Assembly: GCF_008124765.1 (NCBI RefSeq)
Contig: NZ_VNHS01000014.1
Location: forward strand, 45,731-109,730
Length of the DNA stretch: 64,000 nt
Source of the DNA: Paenibacillus methanolicus
GTDB lineage: Bacteria > Bacillota > Bacilli > Paenibacillales > Paenibacillaceae
Reading direction: 5' to 3'
Shown: piece by piece, positions 50,781 through 58,918 of the stretch
Position numbering within the stretch: position 1 is the stretch's first letter
Layout: every line of letters begins with the position of its first letter
Program-made: the position numbers and the translations under genes
The notes under the pieces: model-generated
Seen by the model: the letters and a program-made list of their open reading frames with translations, nothing else
Database searches by the model: none
What the model was told of the DNA's origin: nothing

Positions 50781-51932
50781 ATGCGCACGGAACCTTTCGA
50801 TAAGACAAACGAGAACGAGCGTACCGAAGAAGCGTGGCGGAAGCTGCAGGAGAAACTCGCGGGCGAGAAGGCCGGCGGGCAGTGGGCGGCATGGGCCGAA
50901 GCGGCGAAGCGCGCGGAGCAGCATAAGCAGGAGCATGAAGACGGCGGAACTAAGGCGGGCAGCGTATTCGCGGCACCTGAATGGCCGTCGATGGAGAAGG
51001 CTGACGGCATGGCGGTTGCCAAGAGCGCGGCCGCGTCGGAACAGCCGGTCCGCAAGCGCATGCGGATGAGCCGCCGGCGCAAGTGGGGCGCGGCCGCCGC
51101 GGCGTGCTTGCTGCTCGGGACGATCATCGCGACGCCGGCGGGCAACCAGGCGCTGGCGGCGATTCTGAACCAGTTCCGCGCTCAGCAGATTACGGTCGTG
51201 AACGAAGAAGATTTGCGCAACCTATTCGAGAGCGTGGCCGGCAGCGAAGCGGGCATCCGCGAAACGGTCAACAAATTCGGCACCTATACGACGAAGAGCG
51301 GTCAGGTAGAGGGCGAGTATCCCGTCGAGGAAGCGGAGCGGCTGCTCGGCTTCAAGCCGGTTGTCGCCGAGGCAGCGGGTCTGAAGGTGTCCATCTCGCC
51401 ATCGACGACGATTACCTTTAATCTGAACGTGGACGAAGTGAACGCCGTTATGAAGCGGCTGGGGGCAACGACGCTTATGCCGGAGGCGATCGACGGCAAG
51501 CCGGTCGCGCTGGAGCTTGGCGAGCGCGCCTATTACGACGGCAAAGCGCTTGGCGCCAAGGGCGAAGAGTGGGCGTACTTGTACGAGCAGAAAGCGCCGG
51601 TCGTGACGGTCGATCCTTCCGTTCCGGTCGACAAGGCGCTGGATGCCGTGCTGGACTTCCCGCTGCTGCCGGAATACCTGAAGCGGGATTTGCAGCAAAG
51701 CCAAATTCTCGAGGGCAAGCTCCCGATACCGATGCTCGAGGGACAGCAGACCGAGAAGCTCGACGTAGAGGGGACGCAGGTCGTTCTGAATACGGACGGG
51801 GACCGGGATGGGGACGGCACGAGCTTCAGCGCCGTGTGGATTCATGACGGGCGCCTGTTCGAGCTCGAAGGCGGCAATCTCTTCAAGACGCGCGAAGCGA
51901 TGCTGCAGAAGATCGGGGAGCTGATCGGATGA
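50781..51932 (+). CDS. Single-pass membrane protein, probable anti-sigma factor
   Basis: The 383-residue protein has a charged cytoplasmic N-terminal part (about 1-100, Glu/Lys/Ala-rich), one membrane segment (about 102-122: WGAAAAACLLLGTIIATPAG) and an extracytoplasmic domain of about 260 residues. That domain includes repeated Pro/Glu beta-type segments resembling DUF4367 domains. Such proteins encoded behind ECF sigma genes usually hold the sigma factor inactive at the membrane; I infer this role. It overlaps the ABC ATPase gene at ATGA (51929-51932), so expression is coupled. Confidence 0.65.
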   Translation: MRTEPFDKTNENERTEEAWRKLQEKLAGEKAGGQWAAWAEAAKRAEQHKQEHEDGGTKAGSVFAAPEWPSMEKADGMAVAKSAAASEQPVRKRMRMSRRRKWGAAAAACLLLGTIIATPAGNQALAAILNQFRAQQITVVNEEDLRNLFESVAGSEAGIRETVNKFGTYTTKSGQVEGEYPVEEAERLLGFKPVVAEAAGLKVSISPSTTITFNLNVDEVNAVMKRLGATTLMPEAIDGKPVALELGERAYYDGKALGAKGEEWAYLYEQKAPVVTVDPSVPVDKALDAVLDFPLLPEYLKRDLQQSQILEGKLPIPMLEGQQTEKLDVEGTQVVLNTDGDRDGDGTSFSAVWIHDGRLFELEGGNLFKTREAMLQKIGELIG

Positions 51933-52906
51933 GCAAAGCGGCGGCGATCGAAGCCGTAAATCTGACGAAGCAATACGACAACGGCCGCGGCTGCCGCGAC
52001 GTCTCGATTCGCGTAGGGAAAGGGGAAGCCTTCGGCTTCCTCGGACCCAACGGCGCGGGGAAGAGCACGTTCGTCAAAATGCTGGTGGGGCTCGTGACGC
52101 CGACCTCCGGCCATGCCCGTTTGCTCGGCGAGCCGATCGGCACCCTGGCGGCGAAGCGGCATATCGGCTATTTGCCGGAATTGTACCGCTATCAAGAGTG
52201 GCTGAGCGGCGAAGAAGTCGTGCGGCTGCACGCGAAACTGTGCGGCATCCAGCGCAAGGTCGCGGACGAGCGCGTGCCGCGGCTGCTGGAGGAAGTCGGA
52301 CTCGGCCTGCGGGGGCGGGACCGGGTGAAGAACTACTCCAAAGGCATGCAGCAGCGGCTCGGGCTCGCGTGCGCGCTCGTGAACGATCCGGCCATCGTGT
52401 TCCTGGACGAGCCGTCCTCGGCGCTCGATCCGATCGGCCGCCGTGAAGTGCGGACGATTCTGGCGAGGCTGAAGGCGCAGGGCAAGACGATTTTCCTAAA
52501 CTCCCATCTGCTCGAGGACGTCGAGGCGTTGTGCGACCGGATCGCGCTGCTCAACAACGGCGTCATCCTTCGCCACGGCAGCGTGTCGGAGGTCATTCAT
52601 ACGCGAACCCGCTGGCTGTTCAAAGTCGGCGGGTTGTCGCCTTTGCTGCTGGAAGCGCTGCGCGAGGCGACCGGTCTTCCGATTCGACTGGCGGCGGGAC
52701 GGGAGAACGCGCCGGATAGCTTGAACGGACTGGCGCCGATCTGGATGGAAGCGGAGCTGGATAACGAAGAGCAGGCGGGCTGGATGAACGCGCTCATCAT
52801 CGAGCAGGGCATGACGCTGTACGAGGTGGCGAAAGCCAAAGAACGTCTGGAGGAATGGTTCGTCGAAGCGGTCTCCGGCTTGAGCCAGAGGGGGGAGAGG
52901 GCATGA
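51929..52906 (+). CDS. ABC transporter ATP-binding protein
   Basis: The 325-residue ATPase has Walker A GPNGAGKST, signature YSKGMQQRL, Walker B IVFLDEPSSALDP and an H-loop NSHLLEDVEALCDR. A C-terminal extension of about 100 residues is typical of CcmA/NatA-type bacitracin or export ATPases (resembling YxlF). The start overlaps the stop codon of the upstream gene (ATGA), and its own stop codon overlaps the permease start (ATGA at 52903-52906). It thus belongs to the sigma-factor operon. Confidence 0.92.
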   Translation: MSKAAAIEAVNLTKQYDNGRGCRDVSIRVGKGEAFGFLGPNGAGKSTFVKMLVGLVTPTSGHARLLGEPIGTLAAKRHIGYLPELYRYQEWLSGEEVVRLHAKLCGIQRKVADERVPRLLEEVGLGLRGRDRVKNYSKGMQQRLGLACALVNDPAIVFLDEPSSALDPIGRREVRTILARLKAQGKTIFLNSHLLEDVEALCDRIALLNNGVILRHGSVSEVIHTRTRWLFKVGGLSPLLLEALREATGLPIRLAAGRENAPDSLNGLAPIWMEAELDNEEQAGWMNALIIEQGMTLYEVAKAKERLEEWFVEAVSGLSQRGERA

Positions 52907-53784
52907 TTACCATTATGACGATGACGTGGAAGGAGCTGCTGCGCAAGCGCGTGCTCGTGCTGACGCTGCTGATGACGGCCGTGTTTCTGCTTGCCTTCTG
53001 GTTCGTGGCCGATACGCTCGGTTACCGAAACATGGGCGTCTTCAACCGCAGCGGGGACATCGATCTGATCGAGCAATTCACCCGCGGCGCGTTCATTCTG
53101 ATGCTCGGTTTCTTCTTCGGCGGCTTCGTGCTCGCGTTCCTGGCGATCTTCAGCTCCTTCTCCGCGATCGCGGGCGAAGCCGAGCAGGGCGTCATGCAGG
53201 CGATGCTGCCCCGGCCGATCCCTCGCTGGAAGTGGTTCGCGGGCCGTTGGCTCGGTTTCGTCTCGCTCGGCGTCGGCTACGCGCTCGTGCTGTTCGTCTC
53301 CATTCTGGCCGTGACGAGCGCGCATGCCGGCATCCCGCGCGATCCCGCGCTGCTCCTCCGTTCGTTCCTGCTGTTCGCTTCGGTCGTGCCGCTGATCATC
53401 TCCGTCTCGATGCTCGGCTCCGGCTTCTTCTCGGCGCTCGGCAACGGCGTCTTCATGACGATGCTGTACGGGGCGGGCTGGCTGGGCGGCATGATCGAGA
53501 AGCTGTCCGGTTCGCTGGATTTGGACGCGCACCTCATGCAGCCGCTGAACACCATCACCGGCTTGATGTCGCTGGCCATGCCGGCGGACGCGATTCAGCG
53601 CCAAATGCTGGCGGAGCTGCTCAGCTTCGATCAACTGACGGACTTCGTGCCGTTGACCGACAACATTTTCTCCTTGTTCGCGTTCGGCAATTTGCCGTCG
53701 GCGAGCTTTATGATCTATACGGCGATCTACGGAGCGGGCGCCTTCGCGTCGGGCATGCTGCGCTTTCAGCGCAAGGACTTATAG
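52903..53784 (+). CDS. ABC-2 type transporter permease
   Basis: The 293-residue membrane protein (about six segments) starts TMTWKELLRKRVLVLTLLMTAVFLLAFW. It continues with AIFSSFSAIAGEAEQGVMQAMLPRPIPRWKWFAGRWLGF, the ABC-2 permease pattern of elements exchanging subunits with NatA/YxlF-like ATPases. ATG 52903 overlaps the ATPase stop codon. It is the last gene of the sigma-factor operon; downstream there are small hairpins but no clear terminator before the antiporter gene 244 bases away. Confidence 0.85.
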   Translation: MITIMTMTWKELLRKRVLVLTLLMTAVFLLAFWFVADTLGYRNMGVFNRSGDIDLIEQFTRGAFILMLGFFFGGFVLAFLAIFSSFSAIAGEAEQGVMQAMLPRPIPRWKWFAGRWLGFVSLGVGYALVLFVSILAVTSAHAGIPRDPALLLRSFLLFASVVPLIISVSMLGSGFFSALGNGVFMTMLYGAGWLGGMIEKLSGSLDLDAHLMQPLNTITGLMSLAMPADAIQRQMLAELLSFDQLTDFVPLTDNIFSLFAFGNLPSASFMIYTAIYGAGAFASGMLRFQRKDL

Positions 53785-54028
53785 CCTTGCCCGTGCGGCG
53801 GATGCAAGCCGCCTTGCCAAGTCCAGCTTCATTCCCTGCCCGCAAGGCAGGCGGGATGAGGCTCTTCGGCATGCCCTGAACGGCCGATGAAGAGTATCAA
53901 ACTGGGATGAGTAGGGTAAAAAGGAGGAAGAATGTCCAGGCGCGCGCTGCCTGCCCGCCCTCGCGAAATTGAAAGCGAGCGGGCGGATGGCGCTTATCCG
54001 GCTTGGTTGAAGGAGAATCGACGATTCC

Positions 54029-55996
54029 ATGGAACTATTCCTTACCGTACTCGCCCTGCTCGCCGTCATCGGCGTATCCGACGTGCTGCACCGGTTCCTC
54101 CCGTTCGTTCCCGTGCCGCTCATCCAAATCGGGCTCGGCGCCTGCGCCGTGCTGCTGCCGATGGGCTTGCACGTGGAGCTGGAGCCGGAACTATTCTTCG
54201 TCCTGTTCATCGCCCCGCTGCTGTTCAACGACGGCAAGCGGACCCCGCGCGAGGATCTGTGGAACTTGCGCGCGCCCATTCTGCTGCTGGCGCTCGGACT
54301 CGTGTTCGCGACGGTGCTGATCGGGGGGTACGTCATTCATTGGATGATCCCTTCGCTGTCGCTGCCGTCCTCCTTCGCGCTGGCCGCGATTCTGTCCCCG
54401 ACCGACGCGGTCGCCGTCGGCGCGCTCGCCAAGCGGATCCATCTGCCCAAGCGCATCCTGCGGCTGCTCGAAGGAGAATCGCTCATGAACGACGCCTCGG
54501 GCCTCGTGGCGTTCAAGTTCGCGATCGCCGCCGCCGTCACCGGGGAATTCTCGCTGCCGAAGGCGGCCGGCAGCTTCCTGCTCATCGCGGCCGGCGGGCT
54601 GCTGGTCGGCGCGGTGCTCGGCTACCTGCTCATCCAGCTGGGCTTCTTAATCCGTAAGCTCGGCATGGAGGACGTCACGACCCACATGCTGCTGCAGCTG
54701 TTAACGCCGTTTATCATTTTCCTCGTTAGCGAACATCTCGGCCTATCGGGCATTCTCGCCGTCGTGGCGGGCGGCGTCATCCACGCGATCGAGCGGGACC
54801 GGACGGCGTCGCCGCATTTCAAGCTGCAGGTCGTCTCGGCCAGTACGTGGTCGGTCGTCATTTTCGTGCTGAACGGGCTCGTCTTCGTCATCCTCGGGGC
54901 GACGATTCCGGAGGCGATGCATACGATTTTCGAGGACAAGTCGATCAACAATGGGCTGGTGCTGGGCTACGTGGCGGTGATTACGCTGCTCTTGATCGGC
55001 ATCCGGCTCGTCTGGCTGCTTGTGTTCTCGAAGGAATCGGCCATCAAGCCGCTGCTCGTCACGGCGATCTCCGGCGTGCGCGGCGCGATTACGCTCGTCG
55101 GCGCCCTGTCGATTCCGCTCGTCATGAACGACGGCACGCCGTACCCGCAGCGCGATCTGATCATTTTCCTGGCGGCCGGGGTCATCCTGTTCTCGCTCGT
55201 GCTGGCGAGCGTTCTGCTGCCGTTGCTGACGAGAGGCGAACGGGAGGAGCAGCCGGAGGAGGAGGCGGAGCTGTCGCTGAAGGAGCATATGATCAACGCC
55301 AGCTTGAACCTGCTGCGCGGGAAGGGCGTCGAAGGACAAGCCGATCGCGGCGCGGCCGCCGCGTTCCTGCGCCATGTCGATCGAGTGCAGCAGCATCAAG
55401 GGCAGTGGTCGGACCCTGGCCTGCGCCGGCTGGAGACCGAGCTTCGCATGATCGGCGTTAGGGCCGAGCGGGAGGAATTGGGCCGGCTCGCCCAGAATGG
55501 AGTAGTAACCGCGGACTTGGCCAGCCGTTTCGGCGAGTTGCTCGACCGGATGGAGGCGCTGCTCGCCGGGCGGTTGAACGTCCCGTTGCAGCAGTCGTGG
55601 ACGGAGATGCGCCGGCTCATGTCGCGTTTGTTCGCCGAGACGGGTCAGACCGGAGGCGAGGTCAGCACCGCGGAGTGCATCTCCATTATGGATGCCCGCC
55701 TGCTGATGGCGGAGGCGGGCATGAAGGCGATCGAGCAGGCGCGCAATAAGCGCAACGACCGAGCGGCGCAAGTCGTCATCGCGCACTACGAGCTGTTGAT
55801 CGCCAGGTTGAAGCAGGCGAAGCCCGGCGATGCGGCGGACGAGGACGGCATCAACGTGGATCTGCAGATGAAGGCCGTCCAGGAACAGCGCAATTACGTG
55901 GAGCAGCTGGTGGAGAGCGGCGAGATCAACCGGAGGCTGGCCGTCCGGCTCCGGCGGTTCGTGAACGAACTGGAAACCGCGATATTAGAAGATTGA
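54029..55996 (+). CDS. CPA1-family Na+/H+ antiporter with long cytoplasmic tail
   Basis: The 655-residue protein has about 12 membrane segments (1-395) with the NhaP/NhaK-type signature FALAAILSPTDAVAVGALAKR and EGESLMNDASGLVAFKFA. The LSPTDAVA and NDASGLV motifs mark the ion-binding pair. A C-terminal soluble domain of about 250 residues, helical and Glu/Arg-rich, presumably regulates activity. AAGGAG lies 14 bases before the ATG, rather far. Function: cation/proton exchange for pH and sodium homeostasis. Confidence 0.9.
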   Translation: MELFLTVLALLAVIGVSDVLHRFLPFVPVPLIQIGLGACAVLLPMGLHVELEPELFFVLFIAPLLFNDGKRTPREDLWNLRAPILLLALGLVFATVLIGGYVIHWMIPSLSLPSSFALAAILSPTDAVAVGALAKRIHLPKRILRLLEGESLMNDASGLVAFKFAIAAAVTGEFSLPKAAGSFLLIAAGGLLVGAVLGYLLIQLGFLIRKLGMEDVTTHMLLQLLTPFIIFLVSEHLGLSGILAVVAGGVIHAIERDRTASPHFKLQVVSASTWSVVIFVLNGLVFVILGATIPEAMHTIFEDKSINNGLVLGYVAVITLLLIGIRLVWLLVFSKESAIKPLLVTAISGVRGAITLVGALSIPLVMNDGTPYPQRDLIIFLAAGVILFSLVLASVLLPLLTRGEREEQPEEEAELSLKEHMINASLNLLRGKGVEGQADRGAAAAFLRHVDRVQQHQGQWSDPGLRRLETELRMIGVRAEREELGRLAQNGVVTADLASRFGELLDRMEALLAGRLNVPLQQSWTEMRRLMSRLFAETGQTGGEVSTAECISIMDARLLMAEAGMKAIEQARNKRNDRAAQVVIAHYELLIARLKQAKPGDAADEDGINVDLQMKAVQEQRNYVEQLVESGEINRRLAVRLRRFVNELETAILED

Positions 55997-56061
55997 CCGC
56001 GATCGGGGCGGAGCGCCAGCACTCGTCCCGGCGGTCCGAGCAGAGAGGAACGATAGGAATC

Positions 56062-56556
56062 ATGGGCAAAGAAATCGAACGCAAATATTTGCTGGACGCC
56101 TTCCCGGAAGCGGAAGTCGCCAGCGGCGCGCTTAAAGTGCTGTCTCGCCAGACCATCTACCAAACGTACCTCGCTTACTCGGAGAAAGAGGAGATTCGCG
56201 TGCGGCAGATCGAGGACGAACAAGGCGGGCGGACGTACACGCATACGTTCAAATCCGGCCACGGCATGGTGCGCGAGGAGATCGAATACGCGATTTCCGG
56301 CGAGGTGTACGAGCAACTGCTCCGCCGTACGAAGTTGACTCCGCTCATGAAAGTGCGCACGACGGTGGATTGCGACGGCGCGAAGTTCGAGATCGACGAG
56401 TACAAGCAGGTGAACTTGACCGTCGTGGAGGCGGAGTTCGCCGATCTGTCCGCCGCCCAGTACTTCATCCCGCCGGCTTGGTTCGGCCGCGAGCTGGGCG
56501 CGGAGGACGAATACCGCAACAAGACGCTGTGGCTGCAGCTGCAGACGGCGGAATAG
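56062..56556 (+). CDS. CYTH-domain protein (triphosphate tunnel metalloenzyme)
   Basis: The 164-residue protein starts with the CYTH signature GKEIERKYLL (ExExK). It continues with alternating charged beta strands (EEIRVRQIEDEQGGRTYTHTFKSG, MKVRTTVDC, FEIDEYKQ, VEAEF) forming the triphosphate-binding tunnel. Members hydrolyse inorganic triphosphate or act as adenylate cyclase or thiamine-triphosphatase; short bacterial forms are usually triphosphatases. ATG 56062 follows TAGGAATC; the frame is open upstream without a good site. Confidence 0.85.
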   Translation: MGKEIERKYLLDAFPEAEVASGALKVLSRQTIYQTYLAYSEKEEIRVRQIEDEQGGRTYTHTFKSGHGMVREEIEYAISGEVYEQLLRRTKLTPLMKVRTTVDCDGAKFEIDEYKQVNLTVVEAEFADLSAAQYFIPPAWFGRELGAEDEYRNKTLWLQLQTAE

Positions 56557-56795
56557 CATCTACTGGAGGGGGCCCATAAGTCATCGAAGGTGACGTTGGG
56601 ATCGCCCTCTTTCTCTTTTGCACGGCGTGCGCGCTTGCTAATGCCGCGTATTGAATTATAGTAAAAGTAGCCCTCCGCATGGACTGCGACGTTCATTAAC
56701 TTACGCCAGGAATACCGCTTTGGGCCTGGCACCGCTGCTCTTCCGGCCTCCAATGGCAAGAACGGCTATAACGAAACATTACCAGCAATTAAGCG

Positions 56796-56823
56796 TTGAC
56801 AATGCTTTGTCCACCGTGATAAC
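56796..56823 (+). promoter_or_regulatory. Promoter of the leader ORF and ABC exporter
   Basis: TTGACA (56796-56801), a 16-base spacer and GATAAC (56818-56823) give a plausible sigma-A promoter. It sits about 55 bases before the 42-codon leader ORF. Confidence 0.55.
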
Positions 56824-56877
56824 TTTACGAAGTACGATTTGAAACTATTGGAAACCACCAGAGAGGAGCGATTCGAG

Positions 56878-57006
56878 ATGTTGAACACGACTATCCACTT
56901 TATGACTGCCGTCCATTTGGATGATCGCCGTAACGTTCAACAACTGCATACGTTTCGTGACCTCCTTGATGAGCGCTTTCGCGTGGATCGGCAGATTCAG
57001 GCTTAA
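56878..57006 (+). CDS. 42-residue leader peptide ORF upstream of bmrCD (bmrB-like position)
   Basis: ATG 56878 is preceded by GAGAGGAG (56860-56867) at a workable distance, and the ORF ends at TAA 57004-57006. The 42-residue peptide (starting MLNTTIHFMTAV) is soluble and Arg/Asp/Gln-rich, with no family. It lies between a promoter and two successive terminators in front of the exporter genes, the same arrangement as bmrB before bmrCD in Bacillus subtilis. There, ribosome stalling on the leader peptide blocks terminator formation. GAGCGC inside the ORF (56971-56976) could pair with GCGCTT in the first terminator stem (57028-57033). Confidence 0.6.
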   Translation: MLNTTIHFMTAVHLDDRRNVQQLHTFRDLLDERFRVDRQIQA

Positions 57007-57024
57007 GGCTACCTATACGGATTC

Positions 57025-57065
57025 AAGGCGCTTGTCACGAATTTCTCGTGGCGTGCGCCTTTTCT
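57025..57065 (+). terminator. First terminator of the exporter leader
   Basis: AAGGCGC (57025-57031) pairs with GCGCCTT (57055-57061), inner CACGA/TCGTG, followed by TTTC. Confidence 0.8.
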
Positions 57066-57076
57066 ATTGCGGGCTG

Positions 57077-57110
57077 AAAACACATCGCTGACGAGCGGTG
57101 TGTTTTTTCT
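57077..57110 (+). terminator. Second terminator of the exporter leader
   Basis: AAAACACA (57077-57084) pairs with TGTGTTTT (57099-57106), inner CGCT/AGCG, followed by TTCTTTT. It ends 48 bases before the first exporter start codon. Confidence 0.8.
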
Positions 57111-57157
57111 TTTATATACAATCACATGCTATGGATAGAAGAGAGGGGATTAACCTC

Positions 57158-58900
57158 ATGTTTGCGGTTATGCATAAACTAGGCTGGTTTTTTAAGCAAG
57201 AATGGAAACGGTACACGATAGCGCTTATCCTGCTGACGATCTGCGGCATTATCGAAGTGTTCCCGCCGATGATGGTGGGCAACACGATCGACAGCATTCA
57301 GCTGGGCACGGTCTCGTGGGACAGCGTCACGCTCACGATCGTGCAGTTGATCGTGCTGACGGTCATTACGTATTCGATTAGTTACGTCTGGATTTACCAG
57401 TTATTCGGGGGCGCGAACGTCGTCGAGCGGCTCATGCGATCGAAGCTGATGCGGCACTTCCTGCGGATGACGCCGTCGTTCTTCGAGAAGAACCGGACGG
57501 GCGACCTGATGGCGCGGGCGACCAACGATTTGCAGGCGATCGGCGCCACGGCGGGTTTCGGCATCCTGACGGTCATGGACTCGTCGATTTGGATGGTGAC
57601 GCTGCTCGTCACGATGACGGTGTTCGTCTCGTGGAAGCTGACGCTCGTGTCCATCCTCCCGCTGCCGATCATGGCGGTATTGGTCGGTCTGTACGGCAAA
57701 TGGATTCACAAACGGTTCACCGAAGCGCAGGACGCGTTCGGCGACATGAACGACGGCGTGCTCGAGACGATCTCCGGCACCCGGGTCATCCGCGCATACG
57801 TGCAGGAGAGGGCGGCGGAGCGCCGCTTCGACGACGTGACCGAGGACGTGCTGCAGAAGAACCTGGCGGTCGTGCGCATCGACGCGCTGTTCGAGCCGAC
57901 GGTCAAAATTTTCGTCGGGGCGAGCTACCTGATCGGTCTCGGCTACGGCGCTTATCTGGTGTATCACAACGAGCTGACGATCGGCGGCCTCGTCGCCTTC
58001 AACGTCTACCTCGGGATGCTGATCTGGCCGATGTTCGCGATCGGCGAGATGATCAACGTCATGCAGCGCGGCAACGCGTCCCTCGACCGGGTGAACGAGA
58101 CGCTCGGCCATGCGCCGGACGTGCCGGACCCGGTCGACGCGGTGCGGCTATCGGGACCGGACGAAATCGCGTTCGAAGGCGTCACGTTCCGCTACCCGTC
58201 CTCGACCGTGGACAATTTGCAGGGCGTGACGTTCAAGCTGCGCAAAGGCGAGACGCTCGGCATCGTCGGGCGGACCGGCAGCGGCAAGACGACGCTCATC
58301 AAGCAGCTGCTCCGGGAATATCCGGCGGGCGCGGGCGCGATCACGATCGGTCGGACGCCGATCGAGCGCATCGACATGGACCAGCTGAAGTCCTGGTACG
58401 GCTATGTGCCGCAGGAGCAGTTCCTGTTCTCCCGGACGGTTCGCGAGAACATTCTGTTCGGTGCGGAAGGCGCGGACGAAGAGAAGCTGCAGCAGGCGAT
58501 CGCGGCCTCGGCGTTCAAGAAAGACCTCGCCTTCCTGCCGAGCGGGCTCTCCACGCTCGTCGGCGAGAAGGGCGTCGCCCTCTCGGGCGGGCAGAAGCAG
58601 CGGGTGTCGATTGCGCGCGCCCTCATCGCCGATCCGGAGATTCTCATGCTCGACGACGCCATGTCGGCCGTCGACGCGCGGACGGAAGCCGAGATTATCG
58701 CGAACATCCGCCGCGAACGCGCCGGCAAGACGACGCTCATCTCGACGCACCGCCTCTCCGGGGTGCAGCACGCGGACTGGATCGTTGTCCTCGACGAAGG
58801 GCGCGTCATCGAAGAAGGCACGCACGAAGCGCTGATGGCCCAAGGCGGCTGGTATAAAGAACAATATGAAACGCAGCAAATGGAAAAAGCAAGCGAATAG
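57158..58900 (+). CDS. bmrC: BmrC-like subunit of a heterodimeric multidrug ABC exporter
   Basis: The 580-residue half-transporter has six membrane segments (about 20-300) and a C-terminal ATPase domain. Walker A is GRTGSGKTT and the signature is LSGGQKQR. Walker B is ILMLDDAMSAVDA, where the catalytic glutamate is replaced by Asp (LDD). This is the degenerate site typical of BmrC and other heterodimeric exporters. ATG 57158 follows GAGGGG (57143-57148) by 9 bases; the frame is open upstream through the second terminator. Together with the next gene it should export hydrophobic drugs. Expression is probably gated by the leader region. Confidence 0.85.
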   Translation: MFAVMHKLGWFFKQEWKRYTIALILLTICGIIEVFPPMMVGNTIDSIQLGTVSWDSVTLTIVQLIVLTVITYSISYVWIYQLFGGANVVERLMRSKLMRHFLRMTPSFFEKNRTGDLMARATNDLQAIGATAGFGILTVMDSSIWMVTLLVTMTVFVSWKLTLVSILPLPIMAVLVGLYGKWIHKRFTEAQDAFGDMNDGVLETISGTRVIRAYVQERAAERRFDDVTEDVLQKNLAVVRIDALFEPTVKIFVGASYLIGLGYGAYLVYHNELTIGGLVAFNVYLGMLIWPMFAIGEMINVMQRGNASLDRVNETLGHAPDVPDPVDAVRLSGPDEIAFEGVTFRYPSSTVDNLQGVTFKLRKGETLGIVGRTGSGKTTLIKQLLREYPAGAGAITIGRTPIERIDMDQLKSWYGYVPQEQFLFSRTVRENILFGAEGADEEKLQQAIAASAFKKDLAFLPSGLSTLVGEKGVALSGGQKQRVSIARALIADPEILMLDDAMSAVDARTEAEIIANIRRERAGKTTLISTHRLSGVQHADWIVVLDEGRVIEEGTHEALMAQGGWYKEQYETQQMEKASE

Positions 58901-58918
58901 AAGGCGGGTGAAGCAACA

